NCBI GenBank assembly: GCA_031273185.1
Contig: JAISSG010000104.1
Span: 1 to 7,316, forward strand
DNA length: 7,316 bases
Direction of reading: 5' to 3'
DNA from: Treponema sp.
GTDB lineage: Bacteria; Spirochaetota; Spirochaetia; Treponematales; Breznakiellaceae
Positions within the stretch are counted from its first letter, which is position 1. The number at the start of each line of letters is the position of its first letter. The notes below the pieces were generated by a model, which was not told where the DNA came from, searched no databases, and saw nothing but the letters and a program-made list of their open reading frames with translations. A program made the position numbers and the translations under genes. Below, one piece after another: positions 5,828-7,316 of the stretch.

Positions 5828-5836
5828 AATGTCGTA

Positions 5837-5865
5837 ATTATAACGGAAAAAATAGCCCTTGTCAA
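5837..5865 (-). promoter_or_regulatory. Perfect consensus promoter, predicted leaderless start
   Basis: The minus strand has TTGACA (5865-5860), a 17-nt spacer and TATAAT (5842-5837), an exact consensus for the housekeeping sigma factor. Only 9 nt separate the -10 box from the ATG at 5827, so transcription should begin about 2-3 nt before the start codon, leaving no room for a ribosome-binding site. Confidence 0.8.
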
Positions 5866-5917
5866 CAATGCCATTTGTATCAGGGCACATATTCATTGTA
5901 ACGGTATTTTTTCCTCA

Positions 5918-5983
5918 TTATCTTTCATATATTTCTTTCCCTAAATCGGTAATATACCGCAAATTTTCGAATGTTTCAATCAT
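5918..5983 (-). CDS. Possible 21-residue small ORF
   Basis: On the minus strand ATG at 5983 opens a peptide reading MIETFENLRYITDLGKEIYER that ends at TAA TGA. A GAGGGG (5997-5992) lies 8 nt before the ATG, a good ribosome-binding site; a second ATG six nucleotides upstream would be too close to it. The composition resembles a short amphipathic helix. No clear promoter is visible on this strand, and the frame is open further upstream only as the antisense of leuS. It may be a real small protein, a leader peptide, or chance. It ends 52 nt upstream of the promoter of the AT-rich gene. Confidence 0.25.
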   Translation of the reverse strand: MIETFENLRYITDLGKEIYER

Positions 5984-6047
5984 ACGCATATCCCCTCGGC
6001 ACAATGCCCGGAAACCAGCCCCCTTTCCTATTTTTTCAAATTTTCTG

Positions 6048-6053
6048 TATAAT
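6048..6053 (+). promoter_or_regulatory. -10 element of leuS, predicted leaderless start
   Basis: A perfect TATAAT ends 8 nt before the leuS ATG, so transcription should begin at or within about two nucleotides of the start codon. The -35 region (around 6024-6031) matches poorly. A Shine-Dalgarno sequence is absent: the nucleotides before ATG read TTTCCCATC. Confidence 0.6.
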
Positions 6054-6061
6054 TTCCCATC

Positions 6062-7316
6062 ATGGCGAAATACCCTTTTGGCACCATCGAGCCCAAGTGG
6101 CAGAAATACTGGGCTGAGCAGAAAACATTCGCGGCAAGCGAAGACCCCGCTTTCCCCAGGGACAGGCGGCGCTATGTGCTTGACATGTTCCCCTACCCGT
6201 CTTCGCAGGGGCTGCACATAGGCCACCCCGAAGGCTATACGGCGACGGACATTTATTGCCGCTACCTGAGGATGAACGGTTACAACGTGCTGCACCCTAT
6301 GGGCTTTGACTCTTTCGGACTGCCCGCTGAAAACTACGCCATAAAAACCGGCACGCATCCGGCGGTAACGACCGCCGCCAACATCAATCAGTTCCGCTCG
6401 CAGATAAAGGCGCTTGGCTTTTCCTACGACTGGGACCGCGAGGTGGATACGTCAAGCGAGGACTACTACCGCTGGACGCAGTGGATTTTCCTGAAGTTGT
6501 TTGAGCGGGGCCTTGCCTACGAGGCGGAAAGCCCCATCAACTGGTGCCCCTCCTGCAAGACGGGCCTTGCCAACGAGGAGGTGAAGGACGGCCTCTGCGA
6601 GCGCTGCGGCGAAAAAGTGACCCGCAAGCGGATTCGCCAGTGGATACTGAAAATTACCGCCTACGCCGAACGTCTGCTGGCCGACCTTGACGGCCTTGAC
6701 TGGCCTGAGCCGGTAAAGCTCATGCAGCGCAACTGGATTGGCCGCAGCGAGGGGGCGAACGCGGTGTTCAAGGTCGATATGCCCGCTACCGGCGAAGACC
6801 TTGCCATCGAAGTGTACACTACCCGCCCCGACACCCTTTTTGGCGCAACCTACATGGTACTTTCGCCGGAGCATCCGTTAGTCGAAAAAATCACCACCCC
6901 CGAACAGAAAGGGGCGGTAAGCAATTACGTTGAATCCGCCGCCCGCAAAAGTGATCTTGAGCGCACCGATCTTGCCAAGGAAAAAACCGGCGTTTGGAGC
7001 GGCGCGTATGCGATCAACCCGGTAAACGATAAGAAGATACCGATTTGGATTGCCGACTATGTTCTTATTTCCTACGGCACCGGCGCAATCATGGCGGTCC
7101 CGGCGCACGACGAGCGGGACTGGGAATTTGCCAAAACGTTTGGGCTGCCGATTGTGCAAGTGGTTTCCGCTGAGAAGCCTGATAGCGGTAAAAATTACTC
7201 CGGCGAACCGGCAGAATGTACGGCGGCTGACGGGTTTTCTGTTAATTCCGGCGAGTTTAGTGGGCTGCCTACCACTGAGGCGAAACGACGCATAACGGAC
7301 TGGCTTGAGGAAAGAG
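6062..7316 (+). CDS. leuS: Leucyl-tRNA synthetase (partial, 5' part)
   Basis: This class I enzyme charges tRNA-Leu with leucine in the cytoplasm. About 418 of a typical 800-880 residues are visible. The N-terminus reads [17 protein letters not shown], then [20 protein letters not shown] with the HIGH signature at residues 52-55, followed by [21 protein letters not shown] (162-165) and CERC (179-182) form the zinc-knuckle region. The CP1 editing domain follows, with [12 protein letters not shown] (253-264) and [18 protein letters not shown] (339-356), the block carrying the conserved editing aspartate. An in-frame TAA at 6050-6052 rules out a start further upstream and the next Met is at residue 42, past conserved sequence, so ATG 6062 is secure. 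It has its own promoter and no ribosome-binding site. The gene runs off the window edge. Confidence 0.97.
   Translation, partial: MAKYPFGTIEPKWQKYWAEQKTFAASEDPAFPRDRRRYVLDMFPYPSSQGLHIGHPEGYTATDIYCRYLRMNGYNVLHPMGFDSFGLPAENYAIKTGTHPAVTTAANINQFRSQIKALGFSYDWDREVDTSSEDYYRWTQWIFLKLFERGLAYEAESPINWCPSCKTGLANEEVKDGLCERCGEKVTRKRIRQWILKITAYAERLLADLDGLDWPEPVKLMQRNWIGRSEGANAVFKVDMPATGEDLAIEVYTTRPDTLFGATYMVLSPEHPLVEKITTPEQKGAVSNYVESAARKSDLERTDLAKEKTGVWSGAYAINPVNDKKIPIWIADYVLISYGTGAIMAVPAHDERDWEFAKTFGLPIVQVVSAEKPDSGKNYSGEPAECTAADGFSVNSGEFSGLPTTEAKRRITDWLEER

Noticed and set aside
5828..5896. ATG at 5896 as the start of the AT-rich exported protein
   Set aside because: It lies upstream of the consensus promoter and would put 23 residues before an ordinary signal peptide.
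5984..6358. Minus-strand open frame antisense to the start of leuS
   Set aside because: leuS is certain from the HIGH motif and zinc-knuckle region, and the antisense text has no recognisable domain. Only the short downstream part (5918-5983) was kept as a weak small-ORF candidate.
6452..7159. Minus-strand open frames opposite leuS
   Set aside because: Shadow frames of the leucyl-tRNA synthetase coding sequence.
1..7316. CRISPR array, tRNA/rRNA genes, insertion sequence, toxin-antitoxin or phage-defence module
   Set aside because: No spaced direct repeats, tRNA-like T-loop/anticodon arrangement, transposase or recognised defence gene was seen on either strand by eye.

Overview
The window looks like a chromosomal segment from a spirochaete, most likely a Treponema or close relative. 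The basis is the minus-strand gene order rpsF - ssb - rpsR - DUF2232-like membrane protein - rplI, the Treponema-like sequences of S6, S18 and L9, and an unrecognised secreted, aromatic-rich beta-type protein of a kind common in treponemes. Most genes are GC-rich (one line of the acyltransferase gene counts to about 60% GC). One gene (5219-5827) is strikingly AT-rich (two sampled lines count to about 30-32% GC).

Layout. Positions 1-2548 (minus strand) hold a compact ribosomal-protein and SSB operon, read from right to left: rpsF, ssb, rpsR, a polytopic membrane protein overlapping rpsR by 4 bp, and rplI running off the left edge. Its promoter lies at about 2608-2636. The short leader can fold into two helices, one of which hides the rpsF ribosome-binding site and leaves a CCG in a one-sided bulge; this resembles the S6:S18 autoregulatory element known from other bacteria. 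Divergently, 2740-3501 (+) encodes an unrecognised exported protein. Positions 3502-3790 contain an apparent frameshifted small-ORF remnant, a promoter-like sequence and a cluster of GC-rich inverted repeats. Positions 3812-5170 (+) encode a PlsC-type acyltransferase with a long C-terminal extension. Positions 5219-5827 (minus) encode the AT-rich exported protein, convergent with the acyltransferase. Positions 6062-7316 (+) hold the N-terminal part of leuS (leucyl-tRNA synthetase), which runs off the right edge.

How they fit together. The left operon supplies ribosome components (S6, S18, L9) and the replication/repair protein SSB under one promoter. leuS is another translation gene but has its own promoter. 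The acyltransferase probably serves membrane lipid synthesis. The two exported proteins have no assignable role. No evidence of a defence system, CRISPR array, transposase, tRNA or rRNA was seen.

The most notable regulatory pattern is that the AT-rich gene and leuS both lack a Shine-Dalgarno sequence and have a perfect TATAAT only 8-9 nt before the start codon, which predicts leaderless mRNAs. The five GC-rich genes whose start regions were checked in detail (rplI, rpsR, ssb, rpsF and the 2740 gene) have clear Shine-Dalgarno sites. I did not find a convincing, wholly new biological system here.
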